Of a DNA stretch of 64,000 nt, positions 24,836-33,647 are shown one piece after another (the first letter of the stretch is position 1; each line of letters begins with the position of its first letter). The DNA lies in contig DBPX01000008.1 of NCBI GenBank assembly GCA_002305045.1, forward strand, positions 22,680 through 86,679, in the 5' to 3' direction. The notes under the pieces were generated by a model. It ran no database searches. It had not been told where the DNA came from and worked only from the letters and a program-made list of their open reading frames with translations. This stretch comes from Ruminococcus sp. UBA1409 (lineage in GTDB: Bacteria; Bacillota; Clostridia; Oscillospirales; Ruminococcaceae). A program made the translations under genes and the position numbers.

Positions 24836-26487
24836 CTGTTCTTCACTCCTTCCACTATCCTAAGGGCAAACGGCTCTATCTTCTTGATTACCCACTTGAT
24901 GCCTGTTCTTATCAGCTTGTTAGGAATCTTACCCTTCTTTTGGAGCCTCTTGATTACAAGGTAGATGATTATCAGTGCTATAATCAGGATAACTATCAGG
25001 GTGAAGTTATCTCTTAGCATATCCTGTCTTCTTGCCTCGAAGGCTCTGTCATAGTCCTCAGCCTCGTATGCCAGCTTGAGGTACTTTATAGCCTCGTCAT
25101 AGTTGTCCTCGTTTAGGTACGCCCTTCCGAGTGCTATGTAGCCCATGTTGTAGTTGCCGTCTCTCTTGAGGACCTCAATCCAGTAGTCCTTGGCTTCCTC
25201 GTAAAGACCACGGTTGAACAGCTCGACAGCCTCATGAACATATGCGCCGAAGAGGGTCTCCTCGAATACGGTGATGTCGTTGTTTCTGCCGTCAAGCACA
25301 TAGATGAGGTTTCCAAGGCACTCTATTGCGTTGGGATTGTCAAAGCCGGAGCGCTGACCCTCCTGGTCGCAGCCAAAGATGAACAAAAGGTTGCACTCCC
25401 TGTCATACTGGAAAACTCTTCCCGATGTGTAGTCAAGGATGTTAATAAGACCGTTGTCTCCGATTGTTATATCTGTAAGACGGGTGGCATAGGTGGTTCC
25501 CGAGTAGGTTACAGCCTCCTGGTCGCCGAAGGTAAGGTTGGCAGAGTTTGTAGTAAGCTCGAGAATATTGTTTCCAGAGGGGTTAAGCTTCTTTACAGCG
25601 TCGGTCGAGATATTGGCAACCTCGGTAACGGTGTAGATAAAGCCCTCGTCGTCGATGTCGAAGTTTGCGTACTCAACAGGGGTGGTCCTTATAAGGGTCG
25701 CCTGCTGGGACTCTGAGGCAAACTTACGCCAAATCTTGTTTCTTATAACCTCCGCCGTGACCTCGACTCGGTTTGCACCGTAGTAGCCGATGAAGTTCCC
25801 GGAGGGCGAGAACATTATAGCTCCCTTATTTACAGCCGGGCAGATTACATAGACATTCTTTGCGGCGTCAACTAGGACCTTGGTGCAGAAGAAGGACTGT
25901 GAATCGTAAAGCTCGGTATCGGGTCTTGTGTACTCGGTGATAATCTCGCAGTCGAAGCCGCACTTTATTATCCTCTGGTTATCTCTGTCTGCGATGTACA
26001 TTATATCGTCCTCGTCGACAAAGATTCCGTAGGGCGCCTTGAGGTCGGTAACCTCTCTTGTATAGGTGCTGCCGTCCTCGGCTACAGCCTCCTCGGTGAG
26101 ATTGCTCCCGGTGAAGGTCTTGTAGCAGGCGATGAGGTTGAAGTTGACATCGGTGCGGATTATTCTGTTGTTTCCTGTGTCAACGATGAAGAACTCGTTG
26201 TTGTCGGAAAGGAAGAAGTCCTTGGCGTCGCTCAGGGTAGCCGGCTCATCCTCGCTTATGAACAGCGGGCTTTCCGGGTCGGAGAGCTGGTCAAGCCCCA
26301 TTTCCTTTCCTGTGATTGTGTCGCTTACTATGTAGCCGTTCTGTGAGGGAACAGCCTCCTGCCAGGGGTTGTAGTTGTAAGACACATATGGGTCCTCAGC
26401 CAGAAGGCTCAAGGCTCCGCATGATAGCAGGACAGCCGCCGACAGAAGCACAACAAGCGTTTTCTTTAGGATTTTACTTGTCACCAC
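24832..26487 (-). CDS. NHL/beta-propeller and TPR protein with C-terminal membrane anchor
   Basis: This 551-residue protein has a signal peptide (about 1-30), six or so NHL-like blades (about 75-410, for example LKAPYGIFVDEDDIMYIADRDNQRIIKC), two TPR-like helix pairs (about 415-480, LFNRGLYEEAKDYWIEVLKRDGNYNMGYIALGRAYL), a membrane segment (about 495-515) and a basic cytoplasmic tail. It probably sits outside the cell as a protein-binding scaffold. It is inside the operon between the first permease pair and the YIP1 gene, 36 bases after the MalG-type gene. No enzymatic motif is seen. Confidence 0.8.
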   Translation of the reverse strand: MVTSKILKKTLVVLLSAAVLLSCGALSLLAEDPYVSYNYNPWQEAVPSQNGYIVSDTITGKEMGLDQLSDPESPLFISEDEPATLSDAKDFFLSDNNEFFIVDTGNNRIIRTDVNFNLIACYKTFTGSNLTEEAVAEDGSTYTREVTDLKAPYGIFVDEDDIMYIADRDNQRIIKCGFDCEIITEYTRPDTELYDSQSFFCTKVLVDAAKNVYVICPAVNKGAIMFSPSGNFIGYYGANRVEVTAEVIRNKIWRKFASESQQATLIRTTPVEYANFDIDDEGFIYTVTEVANISTDAVKKLNPSGNNILELTTNSANLTFGDQEAVTYSGTTYATRLTDITIGDNGLINILDYTSGRVFQYDRECNLLFIFGCDQEGQRSGFDNPNAIECLGNLIYVLDGRNNDITVFEETLFGAYVHEAVELFNRGLYEEAKDYWIEVLKRDGNYNMGYIALGRAYLNEDNYDEAIKYLKLAYEAEDYDRAFEARRQDMLRDNFTLIVILIIALIIIYLVIKRLQKKGKIPNKLIRTGIKWVIKKIEPFALRIVEGVKNR

Positions 26488-26523
26488 TTATCACCTTTTC
26501 CTTTTCATTATTTTAATCATAAG

Positions 26524-27483
26524 TTAATCCTTCATACCTGAGTTCGCCATGGTCTCCATAACATTACTCTGGGCAACAAGGAAGATGACAAGCGGAGGAA
26601 TCATCAGAACAACCGCCGAGGCGTAGATAATTCCCTGACGGGCAATGCCGGATGCCGCAATCTGCGACATTATCGTGGGAAGGGTCTTTAGGTCCTCCTC
26701 GTAGACAAGCGCTCCGCCCTGGACATTCCAGGCTCCCTGGAATACATAGATTATCAGAGTCGCTATAGCCGGCTTCTGGTTGGGAATTACAACCTGCCAG
26801 CAGGTCCTAAATACTCCTGCGCCGTCGACCTTGGCGGCGTCGATTATGGAGTCGTTGATGGTGGACATGCTCTGTCTCATCAGATACAGACCCATCGGTG
26901 TTGCAATACTGGGAAGTATAAGTGCGCTGTAGGAGTTTATCATTCCAAGCTTAGCCATTACAACGAACTGCATGATCCATGTAGCCGTCGAGGTGAACAA
27001 AAGCGAGGTGACGATTATCTGGTTGAGCACTGCGTAGCCGGGGAAGCGGCACTTCGACAGGCAGTATGCACAGCAGCATACGACTATTACATGGAATACC
27101 GAGATAACCACCGTGATAAATACAGAGTTAAACACATATCTGGAGAACGGAACCCAGAGGTTTCCGGCAACCTTGAACAGGTTGGAGAAGTTCTCCGTCG
27201 TGGGGGAGAGTACATAGAGCTTAGGCGGGAACACGAAAAGCTCGCTTATCGGCTTGAAGGACTGGATTATCGAGTAGTAAAGCGGGAATATCATAAACAG
27301 TCCCAAAAGTCCTAAAAGCATGAATATCGCAATATCTCCTCCTAAGGAGCCGTTAATCTTCTTGCCCTTTGATTTTTTGACATGGACAGTGTCAACATTG
27401 ACCTTTCTTCTTCTCAGCTTCTTGAGCTTCTTTTCCTGAATCTTGCGCTCCTTTTCAGCCAAGATCCTAACATCGGACGCCAT
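26524..27483 (-). CDS. MalG-type carbohydrate ABC permease (first pair)
   Basis: This 319-residue protein has a Lys-rich N-terminal tail (about 1-48, EKERKIQEKKLKKLRRRK), six membrane segments and the EAA loop INDSIIDAAKVDGAGVFRTCWQVVIP (about 205-232). It pairs with the MalF-type protein encoded 14 bases upstream. No ATPase of the MalK type is in the operon; the MsmX-like ATPase at 42973 is the obvious supplier of energy. Confidence 0.9.
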   Translation of the reverse strand: MASDVRILAEKERKIQEKKLKKLRRRKVNVDTVHVKKSKGKKINGSLGGDIAIFMLLGLLGLFMIFPLYYSIIQSFKPISELFVFPPKLYVLSPTTENFSNLFKVAGNLWVPFSRYVFNSVFITVVISVFHVIVVCCCAYCLSKCRFPGYAVLNQIIVTSLLFTSTATWIMQFVVMAKLGMINSYSALILPSIATPMGLYLMRQSMSTINDSIIDAAKVDGAGVFRTCWQVVIPNQKPAIATLIIYVFQGAWNVQGGALVYEEDLKTLPTIMSQIAASGIARQGIIYASAVVLMIPPLVIFLVAQSNVMETMANSGMKD

Positions 27484-27497
27484 TTATACACCCTCCT

Positions 27498-28457
27498 TTA
27501 ATCAGTATACCTTGACAGAATCTTGCGTATAAAGTGATTCGTCAGGAGCATGGCAACGAAGAGCACCATACATATCGCAGAGGCGTAGCCCATCTCGTAT
27601 CTTATCGAGCCGTAGTCCTGTGCGTGGTTCATTATCGTATGTACGGCGTATGCGGTTGACGGCATTCCGCAGAGCGCCGCTCCTACGCTTCCTACAGTGA
27701 AGGCGCCGGATATCGCTAGAACTGCGGCGAACAGAAGGGAGGGACCCATCGCCGGGATGGTGATGGTAAACAGCTCCTGGAATCTGTTCTGGATGCCCTC
27801 GATAGCTCCCGCCTCGTAAAGGGAGCTGTCGATATTCTGGAAGCCTGCACGCAGAGCAAGGAAGCCGGCTCCCATCGAGCTCCAAAGCTGTACTATGATA
27901 ACTACCGTCATCATGTAGGTGGTATCGGTCAGCCACTGCTTGGCGGAGTTTATGATTCCGAAGTCCATAAGCACCGAGTTGAGGTATCCGTAGGCGTCAC
28001 CCGAGAACACGAGCTGCCAGATTACGAAGGCGGAGGGTGTCATCGAGGGAGCGTAGAATACGAAGGTGAAAAATACCTTCAGGAAGGGACTCATCTCGTT
28101 TATCAGCCAGGCGAGGATGAAGCTTAAAACATAGGAAAACGGTCCCGTGAAGATTGCAAGAATCAGGGTGTTTCTTATTGCAGTAAGGAATACATCGTCG
28201 TTGACGAACAGCGAGTAGAAGTTTTGCAGACCGATATATCTCGGGAACTGGACCAGGTTGAAGCTGGTGAGTCCAAGCGGGAAGGACATGATAACCGGGA
28301 TTATCGTGAAGATAGTGAACAGTGCAAAGAACGGAAGCATCATAACATAGCATGCTTTATTCTGCTTCACCAGATGCCAGGTGTACGCCTTGCTCTGGAC
28401 ATTGATTGGCTTCGGCTTTGCGGGCGTGTCGGCCTTTTTCTTAGTCAGCGATGCCAT
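27498..28457 (-). CDS. MalF-type carbohydrate ABC permease (first pair)
   Basis: This 319-residue protein has a short Lys/Pro-rich tail (about 1-25), six membrane segments and the EAA loop IDSSLYEAGAIEGIQNRFQELFTITIPAMGP (about 208-238). It lies directly after the solute-binding gene (16 bases) and before its MalG-type partner. Together with these it forms a carbohydrate-uptake-1 type importer. The sugar is unknown. Confidence 0.9.
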   Translation of the reverse strand: MASLTKKKADTPAKPKPINVQSKAYTWHLVKQNKACYVMMLPFFALFTIFTIIPVIMSFPLGLTSFNLVQFPRYIGLQNFYSLFVNDDVFLTAIRNTLILAIFTGPFSYVLSFILAWLINEMSPFLKVFFTFVFYAPSMTPSAFVIWQLVFSGDAYGYLNSVLMDFGIINSAKQWLTDTTYMMTVVIIVQLWSSMGAGFLALRAGFQNIDSSLYEAGAIEGIQNRFQELFTITIPAMGPSLLFAAVLAISGAFTVGSVGAALCGMPSTAYAVHTIMNHAQDYGSIRYEMGYASAICMVLFVAMLLTNHFIRKILSRYTD

Positions 28458-28473
28458 CTAGCTTTCCCCCTTC

Positions 28474-31434
28474 TCAATTCTCGTCGGGAAGCTCGATTTC
28501 GATACCGAGCTCCTCGTACTTTCTTATAATCTCATCGTTGGTATCTCTGTTGAACCAAAGAAGAGTATCTCTTGGGTTCTTGTTGAGGTTGACAGTCTCT
28601 CTGAACGCATTGGTGATGTTACGGGTAACAATGTAGGTTGCGGGGATGATGTCTATCTCAACTGTGTTTTCCATCTGCTCGAGTATCAGCTCAAGCTCGG
28701 ACTGCGACCATGCGAGCTGGGAAAGAGCCGCCATGTTTGCAGTGTCGAATCTGCCCATCGGGCCTAGAAGAGCCTCTATGGACCTGCCGTACTCAGCCTG
28801 AATCTCGTCGGAGGTGAACCACTTGATAAGCTCCCAGGCGTCGCTGCGCTGCTGCTCGTTGAGCTTGGAGAAGATGATTCCGCCGGCGGAGCTGGAGGTT
28901 ACGGAGTGGTCAATACTGCCGTCCTCCCTTATATAGCCGGGAGTGATGTCAAAGCCCCAAAGTCCTCTTATTTCGGGAGCAGCCATGTAGAGCTGGTTGT
29001 AGAAGGTGTAGCCGGTGATGATTATCGGGTACTCACCTGTACGGAATCTTGTGAACTGGTCGAAGGTCTGCTGGAAGCTGTAGGTTGTGTAGAACTTGGT
29101 CCAGACCTCGAAGGCGTCTACAGCCATAGGGTCGTCAAAGATGGTAGCGGTCTTTGACTCGTTGTAGTAGTTAAGCCCTCTTTGTACTATGAAGGAGCCG
29201 AATACATCGAAGTTGAGTCCGACGCCCATGTAGCTTCTCTGGAGGGTCGGGAGCATTCCTATAAGCTCATCCCAGGTGTCCGGCGGCCCGTTGAAGCCAA
29301 AGGACTGCAAAACATCGCTGCGGTAGAACATCATCGGGAAGTTCTGGGAGATAGGAAGTCCGTAAACTCCGCCCTGGTAGGTGTAAAGGGTCATTATATT
29401 AGGAGCGAATCTTGTGATGACCTCCTCGTAGTCGTCGTACTGCGAGATGTCAACGATACAGTCACGGGCTGCGAGCTGAATCGGGAAGTCGCCTCCTATA
29501 AAGAGGGCGACATCGGGTCCCTTGCCGGCAAGAGTAGCCTCCAGGATACCGCCCTGTACCAGGTTGACGGCGACCTGTATGCCGGTCTCCTCAACGAAGT
29601 AGGAGTCAACAAGCTCCTTGACTATCTGAGCCTGGTCTCTTCCTAGGGATACCCAGACATTAAGAGCGTCCTCGCTATCCTCGGAGAGAACATTGTAGTC
29701 GGTGAAGAAGGAGCCGATAAAGGACTGGAATGCAAAGCCAAGGGACTTTAGGAAGCTCTCCTTGGTGGTGGAGAACTCGTACTCTGCGGACTGAATCTCG
29801 ATTATGTCGACCTCGAGATACTGGCTGCGGTAGTCGGTCATCCACTGAGACAGCGAGGTTATATCGTCCTTGAGCTGGCTGAGCATCGAGGGAATATCGT
29901 CCGGCCTCTTGATGCACTTGTCAAGGAGCTTAGCCATCGTCTCGAGAGATACGGCCTCTGTTCCCTCTGTTCCGGCAAGGACCTCAATCTCGGTCTTGAT
30001 GTCACGGAGCTGCTGAGCGTAAACCTCAAAGTCGGGAAGGATGGAGGGTATCTGCCTGTGAATCATGTAGGTGTTGTACTCGTCCGGGGTGGGTGAGGTT
30101 ATCTGAAGAATCTGCCTGTAGTAGCTGTTGAGGTAGTAGACGATATCGTCGAGCCTTCTCATGATGTCGCCTATCTCGCCGGGGACAGCCTCGAGGGTCA
30201 GCTCGTGCTCTCCCGCCTCAACCCAGAAGTAGATTACATTTCCGTCGGCGTCGGTAGGAGTTACGCACTGCCAGGTCTCGGAGTAGTAGAACTTGACAGC
30301 CTCAGCCTCCGCACACGGGACAACGCCGTCTATGTAGAGCCTTCTGTTGGAGTAAAGACCTCTCATCTGGTTCTGCTTGCCCCTGATGCCTATCTTAACC
30401 CAGCCTGCCTTGTCGGTCGTGAACTTCCAGGTGACAGACTGACCGGCGTTCTTCCAGTTGGCGGAGCCGATGGTGTTGTAGAGCATCTTGGTCGGGCTGG
30501 AGGGTGAGGTCAGGTAGGTGGAGCGGTCGTAGGTGGCGTAAAGGGTGATGTCCGACCTGTAGTCCGCCTCCTCGCCCTCGAGATAGATGTTTATCCCGGT
30601 GGTGGAGGACGCCTTAGAAGTGTCCGTAGTGACAAGATTAGGGTCAGAGTCGGCAAGAGCGGGTGTTGGCTCCTCGTTGTAAAGGAGTATCTCGGAAAGG
30701 GCAAACCTTGCCTTATCAGACTCGATGGTTATAACATGCTCGCCCTCTGAGAAGTAGAAGCGGAGAGGGTCGTTGAAAAGACCGTCGGTATCCTTGAGGG
30801 GAGTTGTCTGCCAGGTGAGAAGCTCGGCAAGGGTAGGTCTAATCTGGTTCCCGTGAGAGTCGGTCTTGACGGCACGGTTTCCGTTCTCGTCTATGGCGTA
30901 GGACTTCTCCGAATCCACCCACTTCTTGCTAAGAAGAATTCTGTCAGCCGTGGCATAGGGGCTTTCGCCGTCGATGAGCAGAGAAAGCTCGATGTCGTTG
31001 GCTGCGCTCGAAAGAGCGTAGTAGGTGAACTGGATGTTGTAAAGACCTGATTCGGGGACGCTCACTCTGAAATCGACCGAGCCGCTTGCGTTCGGCCAGA
31101 CCATGGCTGATACGCCGTCTATCGTCTCAGTGGTGATGCCAGAGTCCTCGCTGGCGTTCTCGTACTGAGTAGCGTCGATAGCGACCTCGACATCAGGTCT
31201 GGGGTCATCCAGATGATTGTCGTAGAATGTGCTGTAGGTGCTTGCACGATTCATCTCGTCCAGCACCTGAGCCGAGGTCTCGATTGCGCCGCCCTCGGTC
31301 ACGCTGCTGGAGGACGACTCATCCTCGGCAGGCTCGTCTGCATAGACGGCAGCCACTGTTGGCAGTACCATCAGTAATGCCAGGACAAGAGCCGTCAAGC
31401 GCCTGAACAGTAGGTTTTTCACTGTGTTTTCCAC
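28474..31434 (-). CDS. large solute-binding protein with N-terminal carbohydrate-binding-like modules
   Basis: This 986-residue protein is about twice the usual length for a sugar-binding protein. It has a signal peptide (about 1-33), a beta-sandwich region resembling a CBM (about 60-235, VDFRVSVPESGLYNIQFTYYAL), a second such region (about 275-435) and a helical spacer (about 440-570). The extracellular solute-binding fold of family 1 is at about 590-960 (VWVSLGRDQAQIVKELVDSYF, GPDVALFIGGDFPIQLAARDC). The signal peptide has no lipobox cysteine, so anchoring is unclear. The extra modules suggest a polymer or surface glycan rather than a free sugar as ligand. It follows the ABC ATPase gene by 48 bases with no terminator between them. 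Confidence 0.85.
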   Translation of the reverse strand: MENTVKNLLFRRLTALVLALLMVLPTVAAVYADEPAEDESSSSSVTEGGAIETSAQVLDEMNRASTYSTFYDNHLDDPRPDVEVAIDATQYENASEDSGITTETIDGVSAMVWPNASGSVDFRVSVPESGLYNIQFTYYALSSAANDIELSLLIDGESPYATADRILLSKKWVDSEKSYAIDENGNRAVKTDSHGNQIRPTLAELLTWQTTPLKDTDGLFNDPLRFYFSEGEHVITIESDKARFALSEILLYNEEPTPALADSDPNLVTTDTSKASSTTGINIYLEGEEADYRSDITLYATYDRSTYLTSPSSPTKMLYNTIGSANWKNAGQSVTWKFTTDKAGWVKIGIRGKQNQMRGLYSNRRLYIDGVVPCAEAEAVKFYYSETWQCVTPTDADGNVIYFWVEAGEHELTLEAVPGEIGDIMRRLDDIVYYLNSYYRQILQITSPTPDEYNTYMIHRQIPSILPDFEVYAQQLRDIKTEIEVLAGTEGTEAVSLETMAKLLDKCIKRPDDIPSMLSQLKDDITSLSQWMTDYRSQYLEVDIIEIQSAEYEFSTTKESFLKSLGFAFQSFIGSFFTDYNVLSEDSEDALNVWVSLGRDQAQIVKELVDSYFVEETGIQVAVNLVQGGILEATLAGKGPDVALFIGGDFPIQLAARDCIVDISQYDDYEEVITRFAPNIMTLYTYQGGVYGLPISQNFPMMFYRSDVLQSFGFNGPPDTWDELIGMLPTLQRSYMGVGLNFDVFGSFIVQRGLNYYNESKTATIFDDPMAVDAFEVWTKFYTTYSFQQTFDQFTRFRTGEYPIIITGYTFYNQLYMAAPEIRGLWGFDITPGYIREDGSIDHSVTSSSAGGIIFSKLNEQQRSDAWELIKWFTSDEIQAEYGRSIEALLGPMGRFDTANMAALSQLAWSQSELELILEQMENTVEIDIIPATYIVTRNITNAFRETVNLNKNPRDTLLWFNRDTNDEIIRKYEELGIEIELPDEN

Positions 31435-31482
31435 CTTTCATTTTAGTCTAGTGCTACCTAAGGTAAGATTCTAAAAATAGCT

Positions 31483-32463
31483 TTATTCGGCCTTTTGTAT
31501 GTATATTCTCTCGGCCTCCTTATCAAGATCCGCCTTAACTCTGGAGCCGCCCTTTATGCTAAGAGCCTCAAGGTAATCCTTGGGAAGCTGGAGCCTTCCC
31601 GTGCGGTCAAGCACTATAAGCTCCTCAGAGTCGTAATCCTCCTCGGCGGCTGCGGGAGCATCGCCCTCAGCCTGCATTTCGGCGAAGCCCTTTGACTCCC
31701 TTAGAATCTCGGCGTGAGATTTTTTTATAATCTCACTGGAGGTCCTGCCGTCCCGGATGGCGATTACACGGTCTATTTTTTTAGCTAATCTCAAATCGTG
31801 AGTTACAATCACGATAGTGATACCCTTTTTCTCGTTGAGCTCCTTGAACACTCCTAAAATCTGGTCGGAGGTCCTGGTGTCTACAGAGCCGGTGGGCTCG
31901 TCTGCGAGAAGGATCAGCGGGTCGTTTGCAAGGGCTATCGCTATTGCGACCCTCTGCTGCTCGCCGCCCGACATCTGGTCGAGCCGGGAGTTTACCCTGT
32001 GCGACAGCCCTACAGAATCCAAAAGCTCTAAAGCCTTGGCTCTTCGCTCCTTCTGACCCTGCAAAAGCATCGGAAGCTCTACATTCTGGACGGCGGTGAG
32101 ATACGGAACGAGGTTTCTTGCGTTATTCTGCCAGACAAACCCGACGATGTTCCTCTTGTATTTCATATAGTCCTCCTCGGTGAATTTGAGGAGGTTCCTG
32201 CCGCCCACCGTCAGCGCACCGGCGGAGGGCTTGTCAAGTCCGCCGAGCATATTCAAAAGCGTGGACTTTCCCGAGCCGGAGCTTCCGACTATCGCAACAA
32301 GCTCGCCCTTTTTTATCTGGAGGTCGAGTCCCTGCAGTGCGACGACCTCAATCTGGTCGGTCTTGTATATCTTTACTAGATTCTCGCATTCGATGGCGTA
32401 TTCACAGTCGGGGACTAAAAGGTCCCTCTCGTGCTCCTCACGGAGCTTTTTCTTCTTACTCAA
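31483..32463 (-). CDS. MacB/LolD-type ABC ATPase with C-terminal AbrB-like domain
   Basis: This 326-residue protein has Walker A GSSGSGKSTL (about 59-68), signature MSGGEQQRV, Walker B LILLADEPTGSVD and the H-loop VTHD. After the ATPase (about 20-250) there is an acidic linker and a tail, VLDRTGRLQLPKDYLEALSIKGGSRVKADL, that resembles a SpoVT/AbrB swapped-hairpin domain (about 280-325). Such a tail is unusual on this ATPase type and may serve dimer contacts or DNA binding; only the similarity is seen. Its reading frame overlaps the preceding ATPase gene by 8 bases. It probably drives the FtsX-type permease at 12104. Confidence 0.88.
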   Translation of the reverse strand: MSKKKKLREEHERDLLVPDCEYAIECENLVKIYKTDQIEVVALQGLDLQIKKGELVAIVGSSGSGKSTLLNMLGGLDKPSAGALTVGGRNLLKFTEEDYMKYKRNIVGFVWQNNARNLVPYLTAVQNVELPMLLQGQKERRAKALELLDSVGLSHRVNSRLDQMSGGEQQRVAIAIALANDPLILLADEPTGSVDTRTSDQILGVFKELNEKKGITIVIVTHDLRLAKKIDRVIAIRDGRTSSEIIKKSHAEILRESKGFAEMQAEGDAPAAAEEDYDSEELIVLDRTGRLQLPKDYLEALSIKGGSRVKADLDKEAERIYIQKAE

Positions 32464-33133
32464 TTATCTCACCATCCTCCATTGTATAGACCCTGTCGGC
32501 TATCTCCAAAAGACTGGGGTCATGCGTTGTCATCACGATGGTGATGTGCTCCTCCATTACAAGCCTCTTAAAAAGCTCGACGACATGGTGGCTTGTGGCC
32601 GAGTCAAGCTCGGCGGTAGGCTCGTCTGCGAAGATAATCCTGGGCTCGTGAGCCAAAGCCCTGGCGATGGCGACTCTTTGCTGCTCGCCTCCTGAAAGCT
32701 CACCTGGGCGGTGGAACATCCTCTTTCCCAGACCGACATCCTCAAGGCATTTTCTCACCCTTTCGTCACGCTTGGCAAAGGGGAACTTTGAGAGCCTAAG
32801 CCCGAAGTCGACATTCTCATAGGCGGTCATCGAGGACATCAGCGCAACAGACTGGAAAACAAACGCCATTTTGTACCGGCGAAGCTCATCCCTCTTGCCG
32901 TCGGGGAGCTTGGTGATGTCCGTCCCGTCGAAGAATACCTCGCCCGAGGTCGGTCTGTCGAGTGCGCCAAGAAGATTAATTAAGGTGGTTTTCCCCGAGC
33001 CAGACCTGCCCTTTAGGATGGTAAGCCCGCCCTCGTTCACGGTGATGTTAATATCCTTTAAGGCATGGATCACGCTGCCGTCGCCGATGGTAAAGTCCCG
33101 GCAGAGTCCATGAGTTACCAGTAATGTTTCCAT
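32456..33133 (-). CDS. MacB/LolD-type ABC ATPase
   Basis: This 225-residue protein has Walker A GRSGSGKTTL, signature LSGGEQQRV, Walker B IIFADEPTAELD and H-loop MTTHD. The ATG at 33133 has GGAGG seven bases upstream; the open frame upstream is leader sequence containing a hairpin. It is the first gene of the large minus-strand operon, and the second ATPase gene overlaps it. Two different ATPase genes in tandem suggest a heterodimer for one FtsX-type permease, or two machines. The only FtsX-type permease in the window is at 12104-14932. Confidence 0.9.
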   Translation of the reverse strand: METLLVTHGLCRDFTIGDGSVIHALKDINITVNEGGLTILKGRSGSGKTTLINLLGALDRPTSGEVFFDGTDITKLPDGKRDELRRYKMAFVFQSVALMSSMTAYENVDFGLRLSKFPFAKRDERVRKCLEDVGLGKRMFHRPGELSGGEQQRVAIARALAHEPRIIFADEPTAELDSATSHHVVELFKRLVMEEHITIVMTTHDPSLLEIADRVYTMEDGEIIE

Positions 33134-33189
33134 CTTACCTCCGAGTTTAATGCATGGGTATGTACAACCTGCACAGACCAGCACACAAC

Positions 33190-33221
33190 ATATAGTAAGC
33201 CGGAGCCGGCAGACACTATAT
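33190..33221 (-). promoter_or_regulatory. hairpin in the leader of the ABC/solute-binding operon
   Basis: ATATAGT pairs with ACTATAT and encloses CCGG/CCGG pairing. It lies in a leader of about 290 bases between promoter 33428-33456 and the ATG at 33133. Its role is unknown; no known riboswitch class was recognised. Confidence 0.45.
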
Positions 33222-33427
33222 CTATAAGCTTGTTTGTGCATTTTCAACAAAATAAACAACACAGCCCCTATAAACACTTATAAGCAAATACTTTTTCGGC
33301 AACCTGCACAAATCGGAAGGAACTGCGAGGTCATGACGCCCAAAAAAGATATTTGCTTAGTGAAAAAAATATAGAGACTGGTTAACCATTTCAGATTAGC
33401 TACATTCCCTATTCATCTTGCTTCATC

Positions 33428-33456
33428 ATTATATCAAAAAACTGTCACAATGTCAA
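33428..33456 (-). promoter_or_regulatory. perfect sigma-A promoter of the large ABC operon
   Basis: Minus strand: -35 TTGACA (33451-33456), 17-base spacer, -10 TATAAT (33428-33433). No terminator is visible from here down to 19316, so one transcript of about 14 kb is possible. A GGTTAACC palindrome lies about 45 bases downstream of the -10 box. Confidence 0.85.
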
Positions 33457-33526
33457 TAGAGAGAACAAAAATATTATTTTAAGAAGCGAAAAATTATAGA
33501 TTTTATACAACCGGCAGGGCTTCCCG

Positions 33527-33576
33527 ATGTGAAGCCAGCGGGAGGACAAAAATGTGAAGCCGGCGGGAGGACAAAA
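33527..33576. repeat. two tandem 25-bp units
   Basis: Unit 1 is 33527-33551 and unit 2 is 33552-33576, both starting ATGTGAAGCC and ending GGAGGACAAAA, with one difference (A/G). They lie directly past the terminator of the surface-protein gene. Confidence 0.85.
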
Positions 33577-33608
33577 AAAGTCCCCGCCCGTCTGCATCGG
33601 GCAGGGAC
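33573..33608 (-). terminator. strong terminator of the surface-protein gene
   Basis: On the minus strand, an 11-bp GC stem GTCCCTGCCCG/CGGGCGGGGAC (one G-T pair) is followed by seven Ts, about 40 bases after the stop codon at 33648. Confidence 0.93.
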
Positions 33609-33647
33609 CAACTGATTGCTCAGTTTATCCTCGTGTAAAGGAGGAAA

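Noticed and set aside
31440..31482. TACCTAAGGTA palindrome as a terminator between the ATPase and solute-binding genes
   Set aside because: It is short, A/T-rich and has no T-run, so read-through within the operon is more likely.
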